In this document: piece after piece, positions 8,318 to 15,059 of the stretch
Numbering within the stretch: the stretch's first letter is position 1
How the letters are laid out: every line of letters starts with the position of its first letter
NCBI GenBank assembly: GCA_002782905.1
Contig: PFJA01000225.1
Span: forward strand, 1-21,939
Source: Lysobacterales bacterium CG_4_10_14_3_um_filter_64_11
Lineage (GTDB): Bacteria > Pseudomonadota > Gammaproteobacteria > Xanthomonadales > Xanthomonadaceae
Length of the DNA: 21,939 nucleotides
Direction: 5' to 3'
The notes under the pieces: model-generated
The model's input: the letters and a program-made list of their open reading frames with translations, nothing else
Databases searched by the model: none
What the model was told of the DNA's origin: nothing
Program-made: the position numbers and the translations under genes

Positions 8318-8325
8318 GCGGCGCG

Positions 8326-9129
8326 TTACTGCTCGCTGGCGGCATTGCCCCACTGCCGGATCAGCCGCGCGATCTCACGTACCCCGTCGGTCAGCGCCGC
8401 CGGGCCCGGTTGCAGGATGATCGGCGACTTGATTTCGTACAGCGCGCCATTGCGTACCGCCGGCACCTGCGCCCAGCCGGGCCGCGCCGCCACCTGATCG
8501 GGGCGGAACTTCTTGCCGCACCAGGAACCGAAAATGATGTCTGGCGCACGCGCGATGATGTCGTGATCGTCGGCCAGAATCCGGTTTTTTGCCAGCGCTT
8601 GCTGCGCCCGCTCGGGAAAGATATCGTCGCCGCCGGCAATGCCCACCAGCTCGGACACCCAGCGAATGCCGCTGATGCGCGGCGTGTCCCATTCCTCGAA
8701 ATACACCCGTGGCCGGCGTGGCAGGCTGGCGGCTTGCGCGGCGATCGCATCCAGGCCAGCGGCGAGTTCAGCCGCCCAGACATCGGCGCGCGCGGACTCA
8801 CCGACCAGCGCACCAAGGCGGCGGATGTAATCGAGAATGCCAGCGACGCTGCGGTGATTGCTGATCCAGACCTCGACCCCGCTGCGAATCAGCGCCGCCG
8901 CGATATCGGCCTGGATATCGGAAAAACCGATCACAAAATCGGGCTGCAACTGCAAGATCGCATCGAGCTTGGCCGAGGTGAACGCACTGACTTTGGGCTT
9001 TTCCTTGCGTGCCTGCGGCGGACGCACGGTGAAACCGGAAATGCCGACGATGCGTTGCTGCTGCCCGAGCGCATACAGCACTTCGGTCGGTTCCTCGGTC
9101 AAACAGACGATGCGCTGCGGGCCTTTCAT
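8326..9129 (-). CDS. Cobalamin-binding protein, BtuF-like fold without signal peptide
   Basis: The 267-aa product matches the periplasmic-binding-protein type III family of BtuF and FecB/FepB proteins. The opening RIVCLTEEPTEVLYALGQ and VGISGFTVRPPQARKEKPKV correspond to the first lobe, QPDFVIGFSDIQADIAAAL to the second strand-helix unit, and PDIIFGSWCGKKFRPDQV to the far lobe. No signal peptide or lipobox precedes the domain, so it appears cytoplasmic; this leaderless version is known to me as a recurrent proteobacterial form annotated as cobalamin-binding. No btuCD transporter genes are next to it. The ATG at 9129 has AAGG 8 nt upstream; a GTG at 9138 would add three residues but sits on the ribosome site. 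Ligand specificity is inferred from the family, not seen. Confidence 0.85.
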   Translation of the reverse strand: MKGPQRIVCLTEEPTEVLYALGQQQRIVGISGFTVRPPQARKEKPKVSAFTSAKLDAILQLQPDFVIGFSDIQADIAAALIRSGVEVWISNHRSVAGILDYIRRLGALVGESARADVWAAELAAGLDAIAAQAASLPRRPRVYFEEWDTPRISGIRWVSELVGIAGGDDIFPERAQQALAKNRILADDHDIIARAPDIIFGSWCGKKFRPDQVAARPGWAQVPAVRNGALYEIKSPIILQPGPAALTDGVREIARLIRQWGNAASEQ

Positions 9130-9170
9130 GTAGCGCACCTTTCGATATCATCGACGCACGATAGCGTGCC

Positions 9171-9176
9171 ATTATC
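9171..9176 (-). promoter_or_regulatory. Putative -10 for the cobalamin-binding gene
   Basis: On the minus strand the hexamer reads GATAAT (5 of 6 to consensus), about 42 nt before the start codon. The -35 region is poor. A small GCACG/CGTGC hairpin lies in the predicted leader (about 9156-9169). Confidence 0.35.
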
Positions 9177-9209
9177 GCTCATGGCAGCACCAACACGTCC
9201 GACAGTGGC

Positions 9210-9242
9210 TTGACAAATTCGGGGGGGGGTGGGGGGTAATAC
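9210..9242 (+). promoter_or_regulatory. Promoter with G9-T-G6 spacer, possible phase-variation switch
   Basis: A perfect -35 TTGACA (9210-9215) is followed by AAATTC-type sequence, nine G (9221-9229), a T, six G (9231-9236) and TAATAC. With GGTAAT (9235-9240) as the -10 the spacer is 19 bp; with TAATAC (9237-9242) it is 21 bp. Both are longer than the 17-bp optimum, so losing one or more G by slipped-strand mispairing would bring the elements into better register. Poly-G tracts between -35 and -10 are the established mechanism for Neisseria porA. The downstream gene encodes a lipoprotein, a typical phase-variable product. Confidence 0.55.
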
Positions 9243-9321
9243 TCTTGGCGCCGACCCTTGACGCCACCCCGGCACGCTGGGGAACCGCCATTGAATCGTC
9301 GGCGCGCATGGAGAGTAGTCA

Positions 9322-9930
9322 ATGGTTATCACGCAACGCGTGCTGGCCGTGGCAGTAATGGCAGCAACACTTGGGTTGTCTGGTTGTGCGAGTTTGGGCT
9401 GGAGTGTAGGAGGAAAGTGCGACGGCACTGGCTGTAGTGCCGAGGGAGAGATACACGGCGGAGTCAAACAAAAACTGATGGCAGGTGGCGCACAAGGCCT
9501 GCGGCCAGCGGGCGCTACAGCCACCGACTTGGCAATGATAGATGCCGGTGATGTTGCAATCGATACCAGCAGCAGCAGCGTTGCCATTCCATTTTCCGGA
9601 AACATTACGTTGAAATTACTTGATTCCACTTCCGGCTTTGTCTTCGCAGCCCGCACATTTGCTTGGACCAACGTGGGTCAAGAAATCAAGTTGCCCAACC
9701 CTGCCTCTGTAAATATATGGATCCAGGAAAATGGAAGCGGCGCCGACGACATGCAGTACGCATTGGCGCCATTCTCTGTGTCAGAAGCGTCGGGATTGAA
9801 CACATTCGCGACATCCGTCAGCTATGCAGGTGAGGTAAAAGGCCGCATCGACGTATTCGTGGACCGGCTCGGGTGGCGGATCGTGCGGCTTCCGATGCCA
9901 ACAGAAGTAAGCTGCAAGTGGCCTGCCTGA
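9322..9930 (+). CDS. Outer-membrane-type lipoprotein of unknown function
   Basis: The 202-aa product has a lipoprotein signal peptide with lipobox LSGC, lipidated Cys at residue 22, followed by Ala-Ser. There is no Asp at +2, so outer-membrane sorting is expected. The mature N-terminus has two further cysteines (GKCDGTGCSAEGEIHGG), a possible disulfide loop. The rest looks beta-rich, with Ser/Thr-rich strands (AIDTSSSSVAIPFSGNITLKL). I recognise no family. The ATG at 9322 has GGAGAG 6 nt upstream; an ATG at 9308 is out of frame. The leader contains GCGCCGAC...GTCGGCGC arms that could fold. Base composition is lower in GC than in flanking genes, fitting acquisition. A terminator-like hairpin follows 17 bp after the stop. 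Confidence 0.85.
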   Translation: MVITQRVLAVAVMAATLGLSGCASLGWSVGGKCDGTGCSAEGEIHGGVKQKLMAGGAQGLRPAGATATDLAMIDAGDVAIDTSSSSVAIPFSGNITLKLLDSTSGFVFAARTFAWTNVGQEIKLPNPASVNIWIQENGSGADDMQYALAPFSVSEASGLNTFATSVSYAGEVKGRIDVFVDRLGWRIVRLPMPTEVSCKWPA

Positions 9931-9947
9931 TCCCTTCAGATCAGCCA

Positions 9948-9989
9948 GCAAAAGCCCTTGGGCGTCGCACTCGCCCGGGGGGCTTTTGC
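9948..9989 (+). terminator. Terminator-like hairpin after the lipoprotein gene
   Basis: GCAAAAGCCC (9948-9957) pairs with GGGCTTTTGC (9980-9989), and GGGCG (9960-9964) with CGCCC (9972-9976), around a 7-nt loop. The A4/T4 flanks make this look like a bidirectional intrinsic terminator. It ends only 3 nt before the CTG that I take as the next start, so it may end or attenuate transcription into the metalloprotease-like gene. Confidence 0.65.
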
Positions 9990-9992
9990 CAC

Positions 9993-10856
9993 CTGAACTC
10001 GCGTACCTTCCTCGCCGCCTGCCTTTTTATCGCCTCCTGCGCGACACTGCCGCCAAAGGATTTGATACCGCACTTAAACGATAATGGTGCGAAAGGCGTC
10101 CAATTATTAAATTTTGGTCAATTTAGTTTTGCACGATATATCAGCTATTTACCTGGAAAAATGGACGCAAAGGATTTGCCAGTTGAACGCTTCAGTGTAA
10201 ATAATAATTACGCTACCATCCACATCGAATTGCGTGGCGCAGACGAACAGACAAAAAACATGGCAGTGCTGACTGCCAACGATCTACTTGCTGTCCGCGA
10301 CGCACTGAATGATTTCTTGCCATTCACCATGAATCGTCTACGTTTGCGTGTCGTCATGATTCCAGATGGGTTTCGTTACGTAAAAACAAAAACAGTCATC
10401 TTTCGAGCGAGCAACGTTTCCGCTGAATTTGCGGTGCGCATGACAACAGGCGCTGCTACTTCCAGACGACTAGTGATTCGCGATATCGCGCACGAATTGA
10501 TGCACGTGATGCTTTCAATCAACGGCGTAACGAGCAAAGACGCAAAGTCCGACGGTGGCAGCGTGGAGGAGGAGACTATCTACACGATGGAAAATTGCGT
10601 CGAACTCCGCATCACCGGGTCAACTGATGGTGATCCTTTGGCAGATCAAAACAACGGGTTTGACGCATCCGGATTGGTACCGTCCAATGCCGTAACATCG
10701 CTCGTTTCTGGTCAACATGTCGACGCGGTCCTCGCCGAACTGTTCACTCGCGACACCCGCCCGATCACCAGCGATGATCCGCGCGCCGAAAAACTTGAGG
10801 CGCTCTGCCGCGAAGCGATAGATCGGCTCATTGCCACCACCGCCACTCACGGATAA
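9993..10856 (+). CDS. Putative zinc metalloprotease lipoprotein (HELMH)
   Basis: The product contains the zinc-binding signature HELMH (bases 10491-10505) in a hydrophobic helix context (RDIAHELMHVMLSI). A run of three glutamates lies 20 residues later (VEEETIYTMENCVEL) and could supply the third ligand, as in gluzincins. The N-terminus reads NSRTFLAACLFIASC, a compact lipoprotein signal with lipobox IASC. No ATG or TTG precedes it suitably: CTG at 9993 gives 287 aa and a normal n-region; GTG at 9918 or 9873 would put 25-40 extra residues before the signal and run through the terminator hairpin; the first ATG, at 10161, would remove the signal. GC is about 43% in 10081-10380 by hand count, far below neighbours. 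The stop overlaps the convergent pdxH stop by 10 bp. The family is not recognised, and proteolysis is inferred from the motif. Confidence 0.7.
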   Translation: MNSRTFLAACLFIASCATLPPKDLIPHLNDNGAKGVQLLNFGQFSFARYISYLPGKMDAKDLPVERFSVNNNYATIHIELRGADEQTKNMAVLTANDLLAVRDALNDFLPFTMNRLRLRVVMIPDGFRYVKTKTVIFRASNVSAEFAVRMTTGAATSRRLVIRDIAHELMHVMLSINGVTSKDAKSDGGSVEEETIYTMENCVELRITGSTDGDPLADQNNGFDASGLVPSNAVTSLVSGQHVDAVLAELFTRDTRPITSDDPRAEKLEALCREAIDRLIATTATHG

Positions 10857-11440
10857 AGCATCTGGTGCTGCCAGGCACCATCCACCCAATCGTGTACGTG
10901 GCGCTCGTGCAGGCGGAACTGCGCGCCATGCCAGAATTCGATGTGCTGCGGTTGCACCCGGTAGCCGGACCAATGTGGCGGGCGCGGCACATCGCCGCCG
11001 GCAAACTCGCGCTCGTAGTCGGCGATGCGCTGTTCGAAGGTCGCGCGCGAATCGAGCGTCTGCGATTGCAAGGAAGCCCAGGCACCGATCTGGCTCTGCC
11101 GCGGACGGCTGGCAAAGTAGGCATCGGCCTCGGCAGCGCTCACCGGTTGCGCGATGCCCTCCACCTTCACTTGCACCTGGCCGGGCAACGTTTTCCAGAA
11201 GAACAGCAGGGCGGCACGCGGATTGGCCAGCAATTGCTCGCCCTTGCGGCTGTGGGTGTTGGTATAGAAAACAAAGCCATCGCTATCGACCGCCTTGAGC
11301 AGCACCGTGCGCACCGACGGCTGGCCCGTGTCATCGACGGTGGCCAGGGTCATCGCGGTCGGTTCGGGATCACCGGCCTTGCGCGCGTCATCGAGCAGAC
11401 CGCGAAAGGTTTCCAGCAACTCGGGATTCAGGATGGGCAT
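10847..11440 (-). CDS. pdxH: Pyridoxamine 5'-phosphate oxidase
   Basis: PdxH is the FMN enzyme that oxidises pyridoxamine or pyridoxine 5'-phosphate to pyridoxal 5'-phosphate. The 197-aa product shows the family blocks: PSVRTVLLKAVDSDGFVFYT (FMN binding), SRKGEQLLANPRAALLFFW, YFASRPRQSQIGAWAS, and near the C-terminus the substrate-contacting IEFWHG...RLHER segment. Where many members read LxRQVR, this one reads LPGQVQ. The ATG at 11440 has GGAG 5 nt upstream and starts MPILNPELLETF; a longer in-frame start at 11482 adds 14 residues that look non-coding. It lies 65 bp after hda and may be the last gene of that operon. Its last 3 codons overlap the convergent metalloprotease-like gene. Confidence 0.95.
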   Translation of the reverse strand: MPILNPELLETFRGLLDDARKAGDPEPTAMTLATVDDTGQPSVRTVLLKAVDSDGFVFYTNTHSRKGEQLLANPRAALLFFWKTLPGQVQVKVEGIAQPVSAAEADAYFASRPRQSQIGAWASLQSQTLDSRATFEQRIADYEREFAGGDVPRPPHWSGYRVQPQHIEFWHGAQFRLHERHVHDWVDGAWQHQMLYP

Positions 11441-11505
11441 GATGGCTCCAGATAACTCGACGCGCCATTGTCGCGCACGCACGGTGACACCGATATTGAC
11501 GCTGA

Positions 11506-12201
11506 TCAGGTTTGCTCGATGATAGCGCGCACCAGCGGCAGCGTGACGCGGCGCTTGGCCGCCAAGCTGGCACGATCGATCCGATCCAGCAGCTCGGTCA
11601 GGCTGACCAGATCGCGGCCGACCCGGCGCAACACGTAATCGAGCACCGCCGGCTCCAGCACCATGCCGCGCAAGGCCGCTCGCCGCGACAACACCTCGCG
11701 CCGACCATCATCGTCGAGCAGCGGCAGATTAATGCGCACGCACTGGCTCAGCCGCGACACCAAGTCCGGCAGCACCCACACGCCGAGCGACGGCGTGGCC
11801 TGCGCGGCATAAATCACCTGACCGCCAGCCGCCCGTGCCGAGTTATGGAAATGAAATAGCGCCTCTTCATCGGCCGCGCTGCCAGCGATGGCATCGAGTG
11901 CGTCGACACACAGCAGATCGCCGTGCGCGTGCCCCTGCAAACCCGCTTCCAATGCGCCGGCGAACGCGGCCAGCGGCAGGTAACGCACCGCACGGCCTGT
12001 GGCCTGCGCCTCGGCAACCGCCGCCAATAGCAGATGGGTTTTACCGCTACCTGCCGGGCCACAAAGAAAAAGCCAATCGGGCCGCGCACCGCACGCCGTC
12101 GTTGCCAGCAAATGGCAGGCCGGCTCACTGCCGACAAATGCGGCCAGCCGCTGATCGGGTGCGACCGGCGGCAGACGCAATGGCAGTTGCGGGTGCGTCA
12201 C
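11506..12201 (-). CDS. hda: DnaA regulatory inactivator Hda
   Basis: Hda binds the DNA-loaded beta clamp and stimulates ATP hydrolysis by DnaA, preventing re-initiation. The 231-aa product has the N-terminal clamp-binding peptide (QLPLRL at residues 5-10), a DnaA-type AAA+ fold with Walker A GPAGSGKT (48-55), a Walker B-like LLCVDALDAI, and sensor/arginine-finger segments (LPDLVSRLSQ, then LDRIDRASLAAKRRVTLP). Length and order match the family; it lacks the DNA-binding domain of DnaA. Its ATG overlaps the stop of the permease gene by 4 bp, so the two are translationally coupled. A DUF2066-permease-hda neighbourhood is familiar in gammaproteobacteria. Confidence 0.94.
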   Translation of the reverse strand: MTHPQLPLRLPPVAPDQRLAAFVGSEPACHLLATTACGARPDWLFLCGPAGSGKTHLLLAAVAEAQATGRAVRYLPLAAFAGALEAGLQGHAHGDLLCVDALDAIAGSAADEEALFHFHNSARAAGGQVIYAAQATPSLGVWVLPDLVSRLSQCVRINLPLLDDDGRREVLSRRAALRGMVLEPAVLDYVLRRVGRDLVSLTELLDRIDRASLAAKRRVTLPLVRAIIEQT

Positions 12202-13355
12202 ACCGGCGCGTCAGGGGTCACGGCGGATTGCGTATCGGCAACCGCATCAGGGGTGGTCAATGGCGTTTGCGCGGGCGCCACTGAGGCCGCGGTCAGGTAC
12301 CACTCACTTTTGAGGTAGCGCTGGTAGCCATAACGCAGCAACACCATTGCCACCGCGGCCACCGGCAACGCCAGCAACACCCCGAGAAAGCCGAACAACT
12401 GACCGCCGGCCATGATCGCAAAGATCACCGCGACCGGATGCAGGCCGATGCGATCGCCGACCAGCCACGGCGTCAACACGAAGCTTTCCAGCAGTTGGCC
12501 GATGCCGAACACGGCAAGCACCAGCAGCACATGCAACCAGTCGCCGTGTTGCACCAGCGCGGCCACCAGGCCACCGGCCACACCGAGAAATGCGCCGAGA
12601 TACGGCACAAAACTGAGCAAGCCAGAACCCATGCCAATCAGAAACGCCAGATCGATGCCCACCAGTGACAGACCCAGGGCGTAGATCGCACCGAGCACGA
12701 TCATCACCGACATCTGACCACGTAAAAACGCGCCGAGCACCTCGTCGGACTGCTGCGCCAGGCGCACCACCGTTGGCTCCAGTTGCCGTGGCAACAACGC
12801 GCGGATGCGCACCACCAGTGCCGACCAGTCGCGCAAAAAGTAGAACGTGACCACCGGCACCAGCAACGCCGTTGCCATCCAGCCAACAATCGCCAAACCG
12901 GATTTGGACAAGCCCGCGAGCACGGTACTGGCCAAGCCGCCGGCTTGCTGCCAATTGCCTTCGAGCATTGTCAGCAACTGTTCCGGATCGAAATACGCCG
13001 CAATTTCCAAGCCGGTACGCTGCTCCAGCCACGGCAAGGCGGTGCTTTTCAGCCAGCCCAGATAACGTGGCAGGTTGTCGATCAATGCACTGATCTGGCG
13101 TTCCAACAGCGGAATCGCAATCAGCAGCGCCAACAACAGCAACACACTCATCAGCACGAACACCAAGCTCACCGCGGCCGAACGGCTCAGCCCCAGGCGC
13201 TGGCATCGTCCGACCAGCGGATTGCCGAGCCAGGCCAGCAACGCCGAAATGGCGAACGGGATCAGTACTGGCCCCAGCAGGTACAGCAACACGCCGATGA
13301 GTACGGTCGGCAGCAGCCAGCGTAACGGTTTCCATACCGGCACATTGGTGTTCAT
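12198..13355 (-). CDS. AI-2E family transporter (PerM-like permease)
   Basis: The 385-aa inner-membrane protein has the family pattern: two N-terminal membrane segments (about 12-40 and 60-85), an amphipathic loop (LLERQISALIDNLPRYLGWL), then a membrane core. The core contains VTFYFLRDW, FLRGQMSVM, GIDLAFLIGMGSGLLSFVPY and the C-terminal GQLLESFVLTPWLVGDRIGLHP motif shared by these proteins. The last 30 or so residues are a low-complexity Ala/Thr/Pro tail. Despite the name, few members are shown to move autoinducer-2; others act as ion antiporters or have unknown cargo. Start and stop both overlap neighbours by 4 bp, within a coupled run that ends in hda. Confidence 0.92.
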   Translation of the reverse strand: MNTNVPVWKPLRWLLPTVLIGVLLYLLGPVLIPFAISALLAWLGNPLVGRCQRLGLSRSAAVSLVFVLMSVLLLLALLIAIPLLERQISALIDNLPRYLGWLKSTALPWLEQRTGLEIAAYFDPEQLLTMLEGNWQQAGGLASTVLAGLSKSGLAIVGWMATALLVPVVTFYFLRDWSALVVRIRALLPRQLEPTVVRLAQQSDEVLGAFLRGQMSVMIVLGAIYALGLSLVGIDLAFLIGMGSGLLSFVPYLGAFLGVAGGLVAALVQHGDWLHVLLVLAVFGIGQLLESFVLTPWLVGDRIGLHPVAVIFAIMAGGQLFGFLGVLLALPVAAVAMVLLRYGYQRYLKSEWYLTAASVAPAQTPLTTPDAVADTQSAVTPDAPV

Positions 13356-13912
13356 AGCGAACCTCTCTCACGCATACGCCGGGCGCGATTGCCCCAAAGC
13401 CACACATAGTGAACACCGCTGGCAGCGGTAAACGCCACCACCAGCCACATGGCAATATCCTGCCCTTGCGTCGGCACCGCCGGGTAGGCCAGAGCGAGCA
13501 ATAACCAGAGCGAAAATACGATCTGGAGCGCGGTATTGATTTTGCTCAGCGCACTGGGCGTCATCGGCACCGGGCCTATCAGCCAGTGCCATGCGCCGGC
13601 ACCGGCCAGAATCATCACATCGCGCGCCAACACCAACGCCAACAGCCAGGTTGGCACATGGCCACCCAGCCACAGGCCGATGAAGCCCGCGCCAAGCAAC
13701 AACTTGTCGGCAATCGGATCGAGCAAGCCACCGAGCCGGGTCACCCAGCCAAAACGCTTGGCCAGCAGCCCATCGAGTGCATCGGACACGCCTGCGGCCA
13801 GCGCCAGCCACCACGCGGCGGGATAACGTTCATGCACCAGCAGCCACAGCAGTGGCGGCACCGCCAGCATGCGGGCAATGGTCAGCGCATTGGGCAACTG
13901 GCGCAGGCTCAC
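13352..13912 (-). CDS. CDP-alcohol phosphatidyltransferase family protein (PgsA-like)
   Basis: The 186-aa polytopic membrane enzyme carries the CDP-alcohol phosphatidyltransferase signature D-x2-D-G-x2-A-R-x8-G-x3-D-x3-D: D44, D47, G48, A51, G61, D65 and D69 are all present, with Lys52 in place of the usual Arg. The opening LPNALTIARMLAVPPLLWL matches the first helix of PgsA and cardiolipin-synthase-type (Cls2) relatives. PgsA would join CDP-diacylglycerol and glycerol 3-phosphate to give phosphatidylglycerophosphate; a cardiolipin-type or other phospholipid product is equally possible, so no symbol is given. Four to six hydrophobic segments follow. The gene overlaps both neighbours by 4 bp. 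Confidence 0.88.
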   Translation of the reverse strand: MSLRQLPNALTIARMLAVPPLLWLLVHERYPAAWWLALAAGVSDALDGLLAKRFGWVTRLGGLLDPIADKLLLGAGFIGLWLGGHVPTWLLALVLARDVMILAGAGAWHWLIGPVPMTPSALSKINTALQIVFSLWLLLALAYPAVPTQGQDIAMWLVVAFTAASGVHYVWLWGNRARRMRERGSL

Positions 13913-14952
13913 GGCATCAAGCCGAAACTCGGCACCGCGCCGGCGTCGGTATCCTCGCGCAACACCGCGCCCTGCCGCACGGCGGCGCGAAAGCCTTCGA
14001 TACCGGATGCCAGATTCAGACGCAGCGTCAGGCGGTCACCCTCAGCCGCCAGCGGCGCAACCGCGCGCACGAACGGCAAGGTGTCGAGATACGCGCGCAG
14101 CCTGGCATACGCCCCCGCCGAAGCGATCGCGTGAACGCGCACGACATATTCACCGGGCGGGCCACTGACCGTTACCTCGTGGTAGCGTCGCGCCAACTCG
14201 TCGGCGGCCAGATCGGCGCCGGCGGCAAGCAACGGAATCGCACTGGTGGCGGAGCGGGTGATGCGCGCAATCTCGGTACCGGCGTCGCGCAAGGTCCAAC
14301 GCACCATCCAGCCACCGCCGGCGCGAAACAGCCGACCGAGCAATTGCACTTGTGCCTCGCCACCACCGAGCAAGGCATCGGCAGCACCGCCATCGTCGTC
14401 CCACGCCGCGCGCAAACCCAAGGCCGCGTTGCTTGCATCATCGGGAAAGCGCAACACCAGCCCGCGCGATCGCGCTTGCGCGCTGAGCGCAGCCACGGCG
14501 TTGGCTTGCCCTGCAGCCACCAAGCGCGGGCCACTGCCATCATCGATGGCCAGCCATACCTGCGGTTCCGGCCGCGGGCCCGACCACGCGGCGATGCCGT
14601 TTTGCGCCAACATCGCGTCAACCAACGCCGGGTCGAAACGTGCGATCAGGGTTTGCCGGTAGGCGATCGCGCCGCTACTGGTATCCACATCCTGCCGATA
14701 GCGGTACTGCTGCACCATCGACGCGGCGGCAGCGGCACCGCCATCGATCGCCAGCGCCGCCGCCTGACTGGGGTCGGAGGCGATACGGGCAATCACACCA
14801 GCCAATATCCGCGCCAGACCGCCATTGCGCGCATCTTCGCTCTGATCGGCGACTTCGATCTCGCCCTCGTACAAGTCCACCGACTGCGCCGCCGCCAGCG
14901 ACGCAGTGGCAAGCCATGCGCAAAAACAGATAACGTGCAGGAATCGAAACAT
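13909..14952 (-). CDS. DUF2066 domain-containing exported protein
   Basis: The 347-aa product starts with a Sec signal peptide (MFRFLHVICFCAWLATASLA). It continues with the DUF2066 pattern: VDLYEGEIEVADQSEDARNG, a helix-rich stretch on the maturation of a repeated unit, YRYRQD...YRQTLIARFDPALVDAML, and a later half with VWLAIDDGSGPRLV. The C-terminal part resembles a small ferredoxin-like domain (EYVVRVHAIASAGAYARLRAYL). Function is unknown in the family. It is the first gene of a coupled run with the PgsA-like enzyme, permease, hda and probably pdxH. In pseudomonads I recall purM beside this family; here the upstream neighbour is tdk instead. The ATG at 14952 is the only start that leaves a normal signal peptide. 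Confidence 0.88.
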   Translation of the reverse strand: MFRFLHVICFCAWLATASLAAAQSVDLYEGEIEVADQSEDARNGGLARILAGVIARIASDPSQAAALAIDGGAAAAASMVQQYRYRQDVDTSSGAIAYRQTLIARFDPALVDAMLAQNGIAAWSGPRPEPQVWLAIDDGSGPRLVAAGQANAVAALSAQARSRGLVLRFPDDASNAALGLRAAWDDDGGAADALLGGGEAQVQLLGRLFRAGGGWMVRWTLRDAGTEIARITRSATSAIPLLAAGADLAADELARRYHEVTVSGPPGEYVVRVHAIASAGAYARLRAYLDTLPFVRAVAPLAAEGDRLTLRLNLASGIEGFRAAVRQGAVLREDTDAGAVPSFGLMP

Positions 14953-15059
14953 GCGTCAAACCCGGTTGGTCAACCGCGTCATGGTGCCCAAGCCGGGCGC
15001 TATAGTCCAATGCCGTGCGTCATCCGACACCCGACACCCGGCGCGTGGGTTTTGGTTCG

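Larger units (their letters stand above)
7914..8325. other. Intergenic region with repeats, no gene
   Basis: This 412-bp gap separates the start of the oxidoreductase gene from the stop of the cobalamin-binding gene; both are on the minus strand. It holds a 28-bp inverted repeat pair, a 19-bp imperfect direct repeat near each end, and CTGATGG/CCATCAG arms at 7972-7978 and 8030-8036. GGCTCTGACCCC lies near 8249-8260. Short ORFs here are translations of these repeats. The promoter of the oxidoreductase gene should lie near 7920-7980, but I could not pick convincing hexamers. Confidence 0.7.

Noticed and set aside
9308..9322. Alternative lipoprotein start at the ATG at 9308
   Set aside because: It is out of frame with the lipoprotein and lies on the ribosome site of the ATG at 9322.
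9322..10856. Toxin-antitoxin or bacteriocin-immunity pair
   Set aside because: Both products carry lipoprotein signals and neither resembles a toxin or immunity family; sizes do not fit a typical pair.
12198..13355. Quorum-sensing (AI-2) export role for the permease
   Set aside because: The family name is historical; no luxS or lsr gene is in the window.
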